This document shows, one piece after another, positions 53,835 through 63,276 of a stretch of DNA of 64,000 bases. The stretch is taken from NCBI RefSeq assembly GCF_900631615.1, contig NZ_LR131273.1:4434850-4498849 (forward strand), written 5' to 3'. The DNA is from Tsukamurella paurometabola (lineage in GTDB: Bacteria; Actinomycetota; Actinomycetes; Mycobacteriales; Mycobacteriaceae). Each line of letters opens with the position of its first letter. Position 1 is the first letter of the stretch. A program made the position numbers and the translations under genes. The notes beneath the pieces were generated by a model. It was not told the DNA's origin. It did not search any database and saw only the letters and a list, made by a program, of their open reading frames with translations.

Positions 53835-55217
53835 ATGGGCATGAATCCGCTCGACGACGACGCCGTCCTCATCCCCGCCTACGCCGGCCGGCTGGGCACC
53901 GATCCTCTCCCCCGCGCCCGGTTGGCGGACGGAGAGACCACTCCGTCGGAGGCGTACCGCTTCATCCACGACGAGTTGATGCTCGACGGCCAATCGCGAA
54001 TGAATCTGGCGACGTTCGTGACCACCTGGATGGAGCCGCAGGGCCAGGCGCTGATGTCCGAGTCCTTCGACAAGAACGCCATCGACCACGACGAGTACCC
54101 GGCGACGTCCGCGATCGACGCACGGACCGTGGCGATCGTGGCCGATCTCTTCCACGCCCCGGGCCTGGACCCCGCCGACCCGGCCTCCGCGACCGGCACC
54201 TCGACGATCGGCTCCTCGGAGGCGGTCATGCTGGCCGGCCTCGCACTCAAGTGGCGCTGGCGGAAGGCGCGCGAGGCGCGGGGCCTGGACGCGTCCCGGC
54301 CGAAACTGGTGCTGGGGTCGAACGTCCAGGTCGTGTGGGAGAAGTTCTGCCGGTACTTCGAGGTGGACCCCGTGTATCTCCCGATCGAGCCCGGGCGCTA
54401 CGTGATCACGCCCGAGCAGGTGCGGGCGGCCGTCGACGAGAACACGATCGGCGCGGTCACGATCCTCGGCACCACGTTCACCGGCGAGTACGAGGACGTG
54501 GCGGGCGTCTGCGCGGCGCTCGACGACCTCGCCGCGCAGGGCGGGCCGGACGTGCCGGTCCACGTCGACGCGGCGAGCGGCGGCTTCGTCGCGCCCTTCC
54601 TCGACCCCGATCTGGTCTGGGACTTCCGGCTGCCGCGGGTCGCGTCGATCAACGCCTCGGGCCACAAGTTCGGCCTCACCTACCCCGGCATCGGGTTCGT
54701 GGTCTTCCGCGACCGGGCGGCGCTCGACGACGATCTGGTCTTCCGGGTGAACTACCTCGGCGGCGACATGCCGACCTTCACCCTCAACTTCTCCCGGCCC
54801 GGCGCACAGATCATCGGCCAGTACTACAACTTCATCCGCCTGGGCCGCGACGGCTACACCAGGATCATGCGCGCCCTGCGCGGCACCGCGACCTGGCTGG
54901 CCGGGCGACTCGCCGCCCTGCCGCACCTGCACGTGGTCACGGACGGTTCGGCGCTGCCGGTGGTGACACTCACGGTCGACGACGGCGCGCCCTTCACCGC
55001 GTTCGACGTCTCCCATGAACTGCGCGCCCACGGCTGGCAGGTACCGGCGTACACGATGCCCGCCGACGCGGAGAACGTCACGGTGTTGCGCATCGTGGTG
55101 CGGGAGGGCTTCTCGGGCGATCTGGCGGGCAAGCTGCGCGACGACCTCGCCGCCGTGCTCGACCGGCTGTCCCGGTCCGACGGTCCGCGCGAGCGGCGCA
55201 CCGTCTTCCACTACTGA
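53835..55217 (+). CDS. gadB: glutamate decarboxylase (PLP-dependent)
   Basis: 460 residues of the group II PLP decarboxylases. It converts glutamate to GABA and consumes a proton, giving acid resistance. The PLP lysine is K278 in [28 protein letters not shown] provides the Asp that holds the pyridine nitrogen, and [21 protein letters not shown] and [18 protein letters not shown] are GadA/B-like. No antiporter gene (gadC) is adjacent. The start is ATG 53835 or 53841. The stop region is a 23-bp tandem duplication (55205-55250), so the last residues FHY lie inside the first unit. Confidence 0.93.
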   Translation: MGMNPLDDDAVLIPAYAGRLGTDPLPRARLADGETTPSEAYRFIHDELMLDGQSRMNLATFVTTWMEPQGQALMSESFDKNAIDHDEYPATSAIDARTVAIVADLFHAPGLDPADPASATGTSTIGSSEAVMLAGLALKWRWRKAREARGLDASRPKLVLGSNVQVVWEKFCRYFEVDPVYLPIEPGRYVITPEQVRAAVDENTIGAVTILGTTFTGEYEDVAGVCAALDDLAAQGGPDVPVHVDAASGGFVAPFLDPDLVWDFRLPRVASINASGHKFGLTYPGIGFVVFRDRAALDDDLVFRVNYLGGDMPTFTLNFSRPGAQIIGQYYNFIRLGRDGYTRIMRALRGTATWLAGRLAALPHLHVVTDGSALPVVTLTVDDGAPFTAFDVSHELRAHGWQVPAYTMPADAENVTVLRIVVREGFSGDLAGKLRDDLAAVLDRLSRSDGPRERRTVFHY

Positions 55218-55250
55218 CCGGCGCGGGCTTCCACTACTGACCGGCGCGGG
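55205..55250 (+). repeat. 23-bp perfect tandem duplication across the gadB stop
   Basis: Positions 55205-55227 and 55228-55250 are identical. The first copy includes the last codons and the TGA of the decarboxylase; the second repeats them in the untranslated DNA. This looks like a recent slippage or duplication event. Confidence 0.9.
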
Positions 55251-55411
55251 CCACCACGGCGGCGACTGTCGCGGACACGACCGCCGCGAGCACGCGGCCC
55301 CGCGACACGCGGGTTCGGGCCGCGGGCGGGGCCTACCGCTAAGCTCGAGGTGGAGACGGTCGCGATCGCGTGACACGCGCCACTTCAGCGCCGATGTTGC
55401 GAAAGCAATGG

Positions 55412-55425
55412 TTACCGGCGGGTAA
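55412..55425 (+). promoter_or_regulatory. palindrome upstream of the acyltransferase
   Basis: TTACC-GGCG-GGTAA is a perfect 5-bp inverted repeat with a 4-bp centre, inside the AT-richer part of the 310-bp gap between gadB and the acyltransferase (103 bp from its ATG). The form fits a TetR-type operator. Nothing else is recognised in this gap apart from the duplication. Confidence 0.45.
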
Positions 55426-55527
55426 ACTCAACCCCGTCGTAGCCTGCGCGCTGCACCGTCAGCCCGGTGTAGACCTCTGCCAGGCCGCGTTCAGCACCCC
55501 CGCAGGAACGGACCGCAGACTCAGCTC

Positions 55528-56790
55528 ATGGCCACGCACTTGGAACGACCCACGGCGTCCCCGGTCGCCACCGGCCGCGCCACGGCCGCCCCGGCTCGCG
55601 GCGGCTACCTCTACCAGCTGGACTTCGTCCGCACGATCACCTTCCTGCTCGTGGTCTTCATCCACACGCTGACCAACACCAACGACGAGGTCAACGGCAC
55701 CGTCACCAACGCGATCGCGATGAACCTGCACTTCACCCGCAACGCCTTCTTCGCGCTGACGGGCCTGGTGCTCGCGTACGGCATCGTCGAGCGCGGCGCG
55801 CGGCTGAGCCCGGTGCAGTTCTGGCGCAAGCGCCTCACTCTCGTGATCACCCCGTTCGTGCTGTGGGCGTTCGCCTACTGGGCCTACGACATGGTGGTCG
55901 GCGGCAACGGCGGCCAGATCCCCCACCAGCTCGGCGACTTCTGGAACAGCCTCAAGTGGGGCGGTACCAACGGCTACCAGCTCTACTTCATCTTCGTGAC
56001 GCTGCAGATCTACCTGTTGTTCCCGCTGATCTTCGCCTTCGCCGAGCGGACCCGGCGATTCCACGGGCCGATCCTCGCGGTGAGCGCGGTCCTGCAGGTG
56101 GGCATCTACGTCGCGGCCACCTACTGGAACCCGACGACCGGCTGGTGGGGCGAGAACTTCTGGCACCTGTACGCGACGTTCGTGCCGTACCAGTTCTTCA
56201 TCCTGCTGGGGGTGATCGCGGCGTTCCATCGCGAGCGGATCGAGGCCGTGCTGGTGCGGCACGCGCCCCTGGTCTTCGCGGCGGCCGCGCTGACCGCGCT
56301 CGGCGCGCAGGTGCTGTACCGGGTCCGCCTCGACGACGAGACGGCACCGATCGTCGCGTCCGCGGTCTTCCAGCCGGCGAACTTCGTGCTCTACGTCGTG
56401 CTGGTCGCCGCGGTGTACACCGTCGGCCTGTTGCTGGCGCGCAACCGGCACCGGCTGCCGCGGCTCACCCGCTTCGCCTCGTACGGCGCGAAGCGCTCGT
56501 TCGGCGTGTTCCTCGTGCACGTCATGGTTCTGTCCACACTGCTGCTCCCCCGTACCGGCGACGGCGAGCCCTGGCTGACGACGGTGCTCCCATCGCCGTT
56601 CGGCACCGCCGTGGCCTACGCCCTGACGATCGCGATCACGCTCGGCATCGTCGAGCTGCTGAGCCGGGCACCGAAGGCGCAGTGGTGGGTGGGCAGGCCC
56701 CGGCCGGCGAAGCGGAAGCGCCCGGCTCCGGCGTCCCAGGAGACCGCCGGGCGGAGCCTCGCCGGGATCGCCCGCACCACGACCTCTTGA
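55528..56790 (+). CDS. acyltransferase-3 family membrane protein
   Basis: 420 residues, about 10 hydrophobic segments. The family opening is YLYQLDFVRTITFLLVVFIHTLTNTN, with the catalytic-type R/H pair (R36 region and H46); ARNAFFALTGLVLAYG-like NAFFALTGLVLAYGIV, WRKRLTLVITPFVLWAFAY and FGVFLVHVMVLSTLLL are typical of OafA/ExoZ-type acyltransferases, which acylate surface polysaccharides or lipids. The C-terminal tail is basic (RPRPAKRKRPAP). A MerR regulator starts 33 bp downstream. Substrate unknown; in mycolata, cell-wall glycolipids are plausible. Confidence 0.87.
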   Translation: MATHLERPTASPVATGRATAAPARGGYLYQLDFVRTITFLLVVFIHTLTNTNDEVNGTVTNAIAMNLHFTRNAFFALTGLVLAYGIVERGARLSPVQFWRKRLTLVITPFVLWAFAYWAYDMVVGGNGGQIPHQLGDFWNSLKWGGTNGYQLYFIFVTLQIYLLFPLIFAFAERTRRFHGPILAVSAVLQVGIYVAATYWNPTTGWWGENFWHLYATFVPYQFFILLGVIAAFHRERIEAVLVRHAPLVFAAAALTALGAQVLYRVRLDDETAPIVASAVFQPANFVLYVVLVAAVYTVGLLLARNRHRLPRLTRFASYGAKRSFGVFLVHVMVLSTLLLPRTGDGEPWLTTVLPSPFGTAVAYALTIAITLGIVELLSRAPKAQWWVGRPRPAKRKRPAPASQETAGRSLAGIARTTTS

Positions 56791-56823
56791 CTCTCCCCTC
56801 ACTGGAGACCGCAGGCTGATCCC

Positions 56824-57708
56824 GTGACCGACGACAGCGCACTGTTCTCCATCGGCGACGTCGCGGCCCGGACCGGCGCCTCCGTGAAGACGATCCGGTT
56901 CTGGTCCGACGAGGGCCTCGTCCCGTCCGTCCGCAGTGCGGCCGGGTACCGGCTGTACGACGCGGAGGCGGTGGCCCGGCTCGAGCTGGTGCGGACCCTG
57001 CGGACGCTGGGCCTCGACGTGCGGACGGTGCGAGCCGTCCTGGCGGAGACGACCAGCCTCGCCGCGGTGGCCGACGCGCACGCGAAGGCCCTCGACTCCG
57101 AGATCCGCACACTGCGGATCCGCCGGGCGGTGCTGCGGTCGGTCGCGGCCAGGAACAGCACGACCGAGGAGTTGAGAATCATGCACGAGATGGCCACCCT
57201 GTCCGCGGCGGAGCGCCAGCGGATCATCGACGAGTTCGTCGACGAGGCCTTCGCCGGGATCGCCCCGGACGCGCCGGGCGCGCACATCGCGAACGGGATG
57301 CGGTCGATGCCCGCCGAACTGCCGGACGATCCGACGCCCGCCCAGGTGGACGCGTGGATCGAGCTCGCGGCGCTCGTCGCTGACGAGGACTTCCGGGCTC
57401 GGGCACGGGAGATGGCGGTGACCGGCGCGGCGGCGACCGAACCACCGGTGATGGTGGATCTGGACGCGGCCCGCGCGGCCGTCGACGCCGGGACCCCGCC
57501 CGAGTCGGCGGAGGCCGCCGCGCTCCTGGCGACGCTGCTCCCCGCGGGCACGGACCGGGCCGCGATGGCGGAGCAGATGGTCACCTTCACCGATGCACGG
57601 GTCGAGCGCTACTGGACGCTGCTGGGCGTGCTGAACGGCTGGCCGCAGCGTCCGGCGATGGTGCCGGTGGCCGAGTGGGTCATCGCCGCGCTCCGCGCGC
57701 ACGCGTAG
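56824..57708 (+). CDS. MerR family transcriptional regulator
   Basis: 294 residues, longer than metal-sensing MerR. The winged HTH is FSIGDVAARTGASVKTIRFWSDEGLVPSVRSAAGYRLYD (8-46); a coiled-coil dimerisation helix follows (LRTLGLDVRTVRAVLAE, LDSEIRTLRIRRAVLRSVAA). The 170-residue C-terminal domain, with MHEMATLSAAERQRIIDEFVDEAF, is like the TipAS/BmrR-type helical effector domain, though shorter. GTG 56824 lies 33 bp after the acyltransferase stop, so it may control it. Ligand unknown. Converges on the amidohydrolase (9-bp gap). Confidence 0.88.
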   Translation: MTDDSALFSIGDVAARTGASVKTIRFWSDEGLVPSVRSAAGYRLYDAEAVARLELVRTLRTLGLDVRTVRAVLAETTSLAAVADAHAKALDSEIRTLRIRRAVLRSVAARNSTTEELRIMHEMATLSAAERQRIIDEFVDEAFAGIAPDAPGAHIANGMRSMPAELPDDPTPAQVDAWIELAALVADEDFRARAREMAVTGAAATEPPVMVDLDAARAAVDAGTPPESAEAAALLATLLPAGTDRAAMAEQMVTFTDARVERYWTLLGVLNGWPQRPAMVPVAEWVIAALRAHA

Positions 57709-57717
57709 CGCGGGGAG

Positions 57718-58800
57718 TCACCGGGGCAGGTCGGCGAGCTCGCCCCGGACCACCACGGCCGACGGTGCCGGCAGCGCGCCGTGGGCGAGGGCGACGCGCG
57801 GGTCCTCGTCGTAGATCACCAGGTCGGCGGGGGCGCCGTCGTCGATCCCCGCGAAGCCGAGCCACTGCCGCGCCCGCCAGGACGCGGCGGCGACGGCCTC
57901 CTCGGGCGGCATGACGGCGGCGAGCGCCGCGATCTCGCGGGGCAGGGCGCCGTGCACGTTGAAGCCACCGGCGTCGGTGCCCGCGTACATGGCGACCCCG
58001 GCCTCCCACGCGGCGCGGAAGGTGGCCTTGCGGCGGTCGTGCAGCGCCATCATGTGCCGGTGGTACGTCGGGAACTTCTCCTGCGCGGGCGCGGCGATGG
58101 AGGGGAAGTTCTCGATCTGGATCATGGTGGGCACCAGTCCGATCCCCTTCTCCACCATGGTCTCGATGGTGTCGGCGGTGAGTCCGGAACCGTGCTCGAT
58201 CGCGTCGACGCCGGCGGCGAGCAGCCCCGGCAGGGCGTCCTCGCCGAAGACGTGCGCGGTGACTCGGGCGCCCGCGTCGTGGGCCACGGCGACGGCCTCG
58301 GCGAGTACGTCGTCGGGCCACAGCGGCGCGAGGTCGCCGACGGACCGGTCGATCCAGTCGCCCACCAGCTTGATCCACGGGTGTCCCTCGGCGGCTCGTC
58401 GGCGCACCGCGTCGACGAGCTGCGACGGGTCCTCGAGCTGCTCCCCGAGCCCGCGGGTGTACCGCTTCACCAGCGCGATGTGCCGGCCCATGCGCACGAA
58501 CCGCGGCAGCCCCGGCTGCCCGTCCAGCGGCGACGTGTCGAGGTCGGAACCGGGCTCGCGGATCACGGTGACGCCGACGGCGACGTCCTCCAGCGCCAGC
58601 GCCCGGCCGCGAACGAGGTCCGGCTCCCCCTCCTCGACGATGCCCACGTGGCAGTGCGCGTCGACGTAGCCGGGCACGGCGAAGCCGCTCAACTCGGCGG
58701 CGGGACCGCCCGGATCCGTCAGGTGCACGGCACCGTCGGACACCCAGAACTCGCCGTCGCCGCCCGGGAGGACGGCGCCGGAGAAGTGCAGACTGCTCAT
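57718..58800 (-). CDS. amidohydrolase-superfamily enzyme
   Basis: 360 residues of the metal-dependent amidohydrolase barrel. The HxH ligands are H49 and H51 (GYVDAHCHVGI); a carboxylated-lysine candidate is in WIKLVGDWID; H in RVTAHVFGE and IEHGSGLT; D in YAGTDAGGFN. The C-terminal composite domain has PADLVIYDEDPR. It matches Rv2915c, next to ffh in mycobacteria. The substrate is unknown; relatives include imidazolonepropionase-like and organophosphate/dipeptide hydrolases. It is 18 bp upstream of nothing on the same strand except ffh, which lies upstream with an 18-bp gap. Confidence 0.88.
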   Translation of the reverse strand: MSSLHFSGAVLPGGDGEFWVSDGAVHLTDPGGPAAELSGFAVPGYVDAHCHVGIVEEGEPDLVRGRALALEDVAVGVTVIREPGSDLDTSPLDGQPGLPRFVRMGRHIALVKRYTRGLGEQLEDPSQLVDAVRRRAAEGHPWIKLVGDWIDRSVGDLAPLWPDDVLAEAVAVAHDAGARVTAHVFGEDALPGLLAAGVDAIEHGSGLTADTIETMVEKGIGLVPTMIQIENFPSIAAPAQEKFPTYHRHMMALHDRRKATFRAAWEAGVAMYAGTDAGGFNVHGALPREIAALAAVMPPEEAVAAASWRARQWLGFAGIDDGAPADLVIYDEDPRVALAHGALPAPSAVVVRGELADLPR

Positions 58801-58818
58801 TCCGGCACTGTAGCCCGG

Positions 58819-60381
58819 CTACCGCTTCTTGCGGAGCTGCTCCTCGAGGGCCGCCATGTCGATTCCCTCCAGCCCGGGCGGCAGCTGATCGAGCCCCTTG
58901 GGCATGTTCGACAGGTCCATGCCCGCGGGCATGCCGGGCATCCCGGGGAAGCCGCCACGCATCTTCGGCGGCGTGGGACCGGCCTGCCGGTTGCGGTTCT
59001 TCTTCCCCTGCTTGCCCTTCTGCTTGCGCTTGGGGAGCCGCTTCGGCGCGCCGAACCCCGCCATCTGCGACATCATCTTCCGCGCCTCGAAGAACCGGTC
59101 CACCAGCTGATTGACGTCGGAGACCGTGACGCCGGAGCCCTTGGCGATGCGCAGCCGCCGGGAGGCGTTGATGATCTTCGGATCGGCGCGCTCGGCGGGC
59201 GTCATGCCGCGGATGATCGCCTGGATCCGGTCGAGCTGGCTGTCGTCGACGGCGGCGAGGGCGTCCTTCATCTGGCCCGCGCCGGGCAGCATGCCCAGCA
59301 GGTTCCCGATGGGACCCATCTTGCGGATCATCAGCATCTGGTCGAGGAAGTCCTCGAGGGTCAGCTCACCGGAGGTGATCTTGGCGGCCGCTTCCTCCGC
59401 CTTCTGCTGATCCATGTGCTGCTCGGCCTGCTCGATGAGCGAGAGCACGTCGCCCATGCCGAGGATCCGCGAGCTCATCCGGTCGGGGTGGAAGACGTCG
59501 AAGTCGTCGAGCTTCTCGCCGGTGGACGCGAACAGGATCGGCTTGCCCGTGATCTCGCGGACCGAGAGCGCGGCACCGCCGCGGGCGTCGCCGTCGAGCT
59601 TGGTGAGGACGACGCCGGTGAAGTCGACGCCGTCGGCGAAGGCCTGCGCGGTGGTCACCGCGTCCTGGCCGATCATGGCGTCGAGGACGAACAGCACCTC
59701 GTCGGGGTCCACCGCGTCGCGGATCGACCGGGCCTGGCCCATGAGCTCCTCGTCGATGCCGAGGCGGCCGGCGGTGTCGACGATCACCACGTCGTGCTGC
59801 TTCGCCCGGGCCTCGGCGATGCCGCCGCGGGCGACCTCGACGGGGTCGGCGGCGCTGACGCCGAGCGCGCCCTCGCCGCCGACGGAAGTGCCGGGGTGCG
59901 GGGCGTACGTGGGGACGCCGGCGCGCTCGCCGACGATCTTCAGCTGGTCGACGGCGCCGGGGCGCTGCAGGTCGCAGGCCACGAGCATCGGCGTGTGCCC
60001 CTGCTTCTTGAGGAAGTGGGCGAGCTTGCCGGCGAGCGTGGTCTTGCCGGCGCCCTGGAGGCCGGCCAGCATGATGACGGTCGGCGGCGTCTTCGCCAGG
60101 TTGAGCCGCCGGGTCTCGCCGCCGAGGATGCCGACGAGTTCCTCGTTGACGATCTTGACGATCTGCTGCGCCGGGTTGAGCGCGGCCGAGACCTCGTGGC
60201 CCTTGGCCCGCTCCTTGACCCGGGCGACGAAGGCGCGCACCACGGGCAGCGCGACATCGGCCTCGAGCAGCGCGAGCCTGATCTCGCGCGCCGTCGAGTC
60301 GATGTCGGCGTCGGTGAGCCGGCCCTTGCCGCGCAGGTCCTTGAGCGCGCCTGTGAGCCGATCGGAGAGGGATTCGAACAT
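58819..60381 (-). CDS. ffh: signal recognition particle protein Ffh (SRP54)
   Basis: 520 residues. Ffh with 4.5S RNA delivers nascent membrane proteins to FtsY. N domain (1-95), G domain with GLQGAGKTT (107-115), DTAGRLGIDEELM, TKLDGDARGGAAL, then the Met-rich M domain (MRRKMGPIGNLLGMLPGAGQMK-like IRKMGPIGNLLGMLPGAGQMKD) with the RNA-binding helices SRRLRIAKGSG. The C-terminal 60 residues are Gly/Met/Lys-rich, usual in actinobacteria. Between glnD and the amidohydrolase, as in mycobacteria. Confidence 0.97.
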   Translation of the reverse strand: MFESLSDRLTGALKDLRGKGRLTDADIDSTAREIRLALLEADVALPVVRAFVARVKERAKGHEVSAALNPAQQIVKIVNEELVGILGGETRRLNLAKTPPTVIMLAGLQGAGKTTLAGKLAHFLKKQGHTPMLVACDLQRPGAVDQLKIVGERAGVPTYAPHPGTSVGGEGALGVSAADPVEVARGGIAEARAKQHDVVIVDTAGRLGIDEELMGQARSIRDAVDPDEVLFVLDAMIGQDAVTTAQAFADGVDFTGVVLTKLDGDARGGAALSVREITGKPILFASTGEKLDDFDVFHPDRMSSRILGMGDVLSLIEQAEQHMDQQKAEEAAAKITSGELTLEDFLDQMLMIRKMGPIGNLLGMLPGAGQMKDALAAVDDSQLDRIQAIIRGMTPAERADPKIINASRRLRIAKGSGVTVSDVNQLVDRFFEARKMMSQMAGFGAPKRLPKRKQKGKQGKKNRNRQAGPTPPKMRGGFPGMPGMPAGMDLSNMPKGLDQLPPGLEGIDMAALEEQLRKKR

Positions 60382-60390
60382 TGCTCCAGA

Positions 60391-62877
60391 CTATCGGGTC
60401 TGCTCGTCCTCCGGTGGCGCAGGCGGCGCTGCCTCCGGCAGAACGGCGATGACCGCCTCCTCCGCGCGGGCCCGCACGGCCCCCTCGTCGCCCGGGACCG
60501 CCAGGCAGAAGACGTCGACGGCGGTCGCGCCGAGGGTCGCGACCTTGGCCCAGCGGACGTCGAGTCCGGCGTCGTCGAGGGCGCCCGCGACCCGCGCGAG
60601 CAGGCCCGGGGTGTCGCCGGACCGGACCTCGAGGACGACGGTGCCGGGCGCACCGTCGAACCACCGCAGGCGGGGCGGGGCGGCCACCCGCAGGGGCGGC
60701 GCGGCCGCGCTGCCGTCGACGGGGGCCGCCGCGGCCCGTTCGCGGGCGCGGAGCTCCGCGAGGACGTCGGCGCCGTCGAGGGCCGCGAGCAGCCGCTGCC
60801 GCACGAGCGCCGGGTCCGGAGGGTCGCCGAAGGTGGGGACGACGAGGAAGGTGTTGACCGCCGACTCCCCGACGGCGCCGACCGTCGCGCTCTGCACCCG
60901 CAGGCCCGCCAGGGCGAGCACCGCGGCCATCCGGGCGAGTACCCCGCGCCGGTCGGGTCCGACGACGGCGACGGTGAAGGTGTGCGGGCCCAGCGCGGGC
61001 GACGGAGTGATCCGCACGTGCGTCCCACCCGCCGCCGCGAGCGCCGCCACCTCCTCGGGCACGGGGCCCGGCTGCGGCGCGGGGTCTCCGTCCAGAACGC
61101 GGCGCGTGCGGCGGACGAGTTCGCCGATGAGTCGCGACTTCCAGTCGCCCCACACCCCGGGGCCGGTGGCCAGCGAGTCGGCCTCCGCGAGGGCGTGCAG
61201 GAGCTCCAGCAGGACCGGGTCGTGGCCGATCTTCTCGGCGACCATCTCGATGGTCGCCGGATCGTCCAGGTCGCGGCGGGTGGCCACGGCGGGCAGCAGG
61301 AGGTGGTGGCGCACCATTGCGGCGAGCAGCGCGGTGTCGGCGGCGGGTAGGCCCAGCCGGGCGGCGATGGCCTCCGCGAGTTCGGCGCCGATCACGCTGT
61401 GGTCGCCGCCGCGTCCCTTGCCGAGATCGTGCAGCAGCGCGCCGAGCACGAGCAGGTCGGGGCGGGCGACGTCGGTGGCGCGGTTGGCCGCGTGCGCGGC
61501 GGTCTCGACGAGGTGTCGATCGACGGTCCAGGTGTGCACGGCGTCGCGCGGGGGCAGGTCCCGCACGGCACCCCACTCGGGGAGCAGCCGACCCCACAGG
61601 CCGGTGCGGTCGAGCGCTTCGATCACGGACACCGCGCTCCGCCCTGCGCCGAGCAGCGCGAGCAGGTCCGCGACCGTCTCCGCGGGCCAGGGGCTGCGCG
61701 GTGCCGGCGCGACCTCGGCGAGGCGCGCCAGGGTGGACGCGGACATCGGCAGGCCGGAGGCGGCCGCCGCGGCGGCCACGCGAACGGTCAGGCCGGGGTC
61801 GCGGTCGGGTCGGGCGTCGCGGGCGAGCGTGACCTCGCCGGCGTGCTCGACCACGCCCTCCGCGAGCGGTCGCCGCACGGGCGGGCGGCGCAGCCGGGAG
61901 AAGCCGCGCCGCGGCAGGGCGTTCTGCGCGGTGCGGATGCCCACGTCGACGGCGTAGGCGACGGTGCGCCCGCTGTCACTGATGGTGCGCGCCAGGTCGA
62001 AGCGGTCGCCGAGCCGGAGCGCGGCGCCGATCTCGTCGGCCTCCTGGGCGCGCACCTGGTCGCGGGCGCGGCCGGAGATGCGGTGCAGCTCGGTGCGGAC
62101 GTCCAGCAGCCGGCCGTACGCGGCCGCCAGGTCGTTGCCGGTGGTTCCGCTCGGGCTGGCCGACGGGGTCGGGATCCCGTCGGTGAGCTGGGCGAGCGAG
62201 AGGGCCTGCAGGAGCTGCACGTCGCGCATGCCGCCGCGGCCGTTCTTGAGGTCCGGCTCCGCGCGGTGCGCGATCTCTCCCGAGCGGCGCCAGCGCTCGC
62301 GGGCCTGGTCGACGAGGTCGTCCACGCGGGAGCGGATATCGGCGCGCCACTGGCGGCGAACACCGCTGATGAGCAGGTTGGTGATCTCCTCGTCGCCCAC
62401 GATGTGCCGGGCGTCGAGGAGGCCGAGGGCGGCCGTGAGATCGGACTTCGCGACCCGGACCGCCTCGGGGACGGTGCGGACACTGTGGTCGAGCTTGATG
62501 TGGGCGTCCCACAGGGGGTACCAGATGCTCTCGGCGACCGCGGTGACGTGTTCGGGGTCGAGCCCGTCGTCGTGCACGAGCAACAGGTCGAAGTCGCTGT
62601 GCGGCAGCAGCTCCCGCCGCCCCAATCCCCCGACGGCGACGAGGGCGAGGCCGCTGTCCGGGCCGATCCCCGCGGCGGCGCCGTGGGTGGTGAGCCAGAC
62701 CTCCGCCAGATCGGCGAGGGCACCGCGCAGGGCCGCGGGGTCGAGGCGGTGCGGCCCGGCCGCCCGGTCCAGGAGGCGGGCCCGGGCTGCGACCAACTCC
62801 GTCGCACCGCCCTGCCCGCCTCCGGCGGGCGTCCCGCTCGCCTCGGTCGACTCGATCGCCCTGTCCGGCACCGTCAT
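60391..62877 (-). CDS. glnD: [protein-PII] uridylyl/adenylyl-transferase
   Basis: 828 residues. GlnD modifies PII when nitrogen is scarce. The nucleotidyltransferase site is VGGLGRRELLPHSDFDLLLV (82-101), in which GGxGRxEL and the SDxD carboxylates are present; KNGRGGMRDVQLLQAL is typical. An HD phosphohydrolase/removing domain is at about 485-520 (LLVLGALLHDLGKGRGGDHS), and two ACT domains follow (TVAVVGPDRRGVLARMAAVLALAG; EVRSGDTPGLLARVAGALDDAG). In actinobacteria the modification of GlnK is adenylylation. Starts 8 bp after glnB; same operon amtB-glnB-glnD. Confidence 0.96.
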   Translation of the reverse strand: MTVPDRAIESTEASGTPAGGGQGGATELVAARARLLDRAAGPHRLDPAALRGALADLAEVWLTTHGAAAGIGPDSGLALVAVGGLGRRELLPHSDFDLLLVHDDGLDPEHVTAVAESIWYPLWDAHIKLDHSVRTVPEAVRVAKSDLTAALGLLDARHIVGDEEITNLLISGVRRQWRADIRSRVDDLVDQARERWRRSGEIAHRAEPDLKNGRGGMRDVQLLQALSLAQLTDGIPTPSASPSGTTGNDLAAAYGRLLDVRTELHRISGRARDQVRAQEADEIGAALRLGDRFDLARTISDSGRTVAYAVDVGIRTAQNALPRRGFSRLRRPPVRRPLAEGVVEHAGEVTLARDARPDRDPGLTVRVAAAAAASGLPMSASTLARLAEVAPAPRSPWPAETVADLLALLGAGRSAVSVIEALDRTGLWGRLLPEWGAVRDLPPRDAVHTWTVDRHLVETAAHAANRATDVARPDLLVLGALLHDLGKGRGGDHSVIGAELAEAIAARLGLPAADTALLAAMVRHHLLLPAVATRRDLDDPATIEMVAEKIGHDPVLLELLHALAEADSLATGPGVWGDWKSRLIGELVRRTRRVLDGDPAPQPGPVPEEVAALAAAGGTHVRITPSPALGPHTFTVAVVGPDRRGVLARMAAVLALAGLRVQSATVGAVGESAVNTFLVVPTFGDPPDPALVRQRLLAALDGADVLAELRARERAAAAPVDGSAAAPPLRVAAPPRLRWFDGAPGTVVLEVRSGDTPGLLARVAGALDDAGLDVRWAKVATLGATAVDVFCLAVPGDEGAVRARAEEAVIAVLPEAAPPAPPEDEQTR

Positions 62878-62885
62878 CGGCGTTC

Positions 62886-63239
<354 letters not shown>

Positions 63240-63276
63240 TTAAGTCGGATGTGGATTCAGCTTAGATCCGGTCACC

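Noticed and set aside
53142-55376. Frame of 744 codons on the minus strand reaching across the glutamate decarboxylase
   Set aside because: Only its last part (rpsP) is real; the rest is antisense of gadB and has no family pattern.
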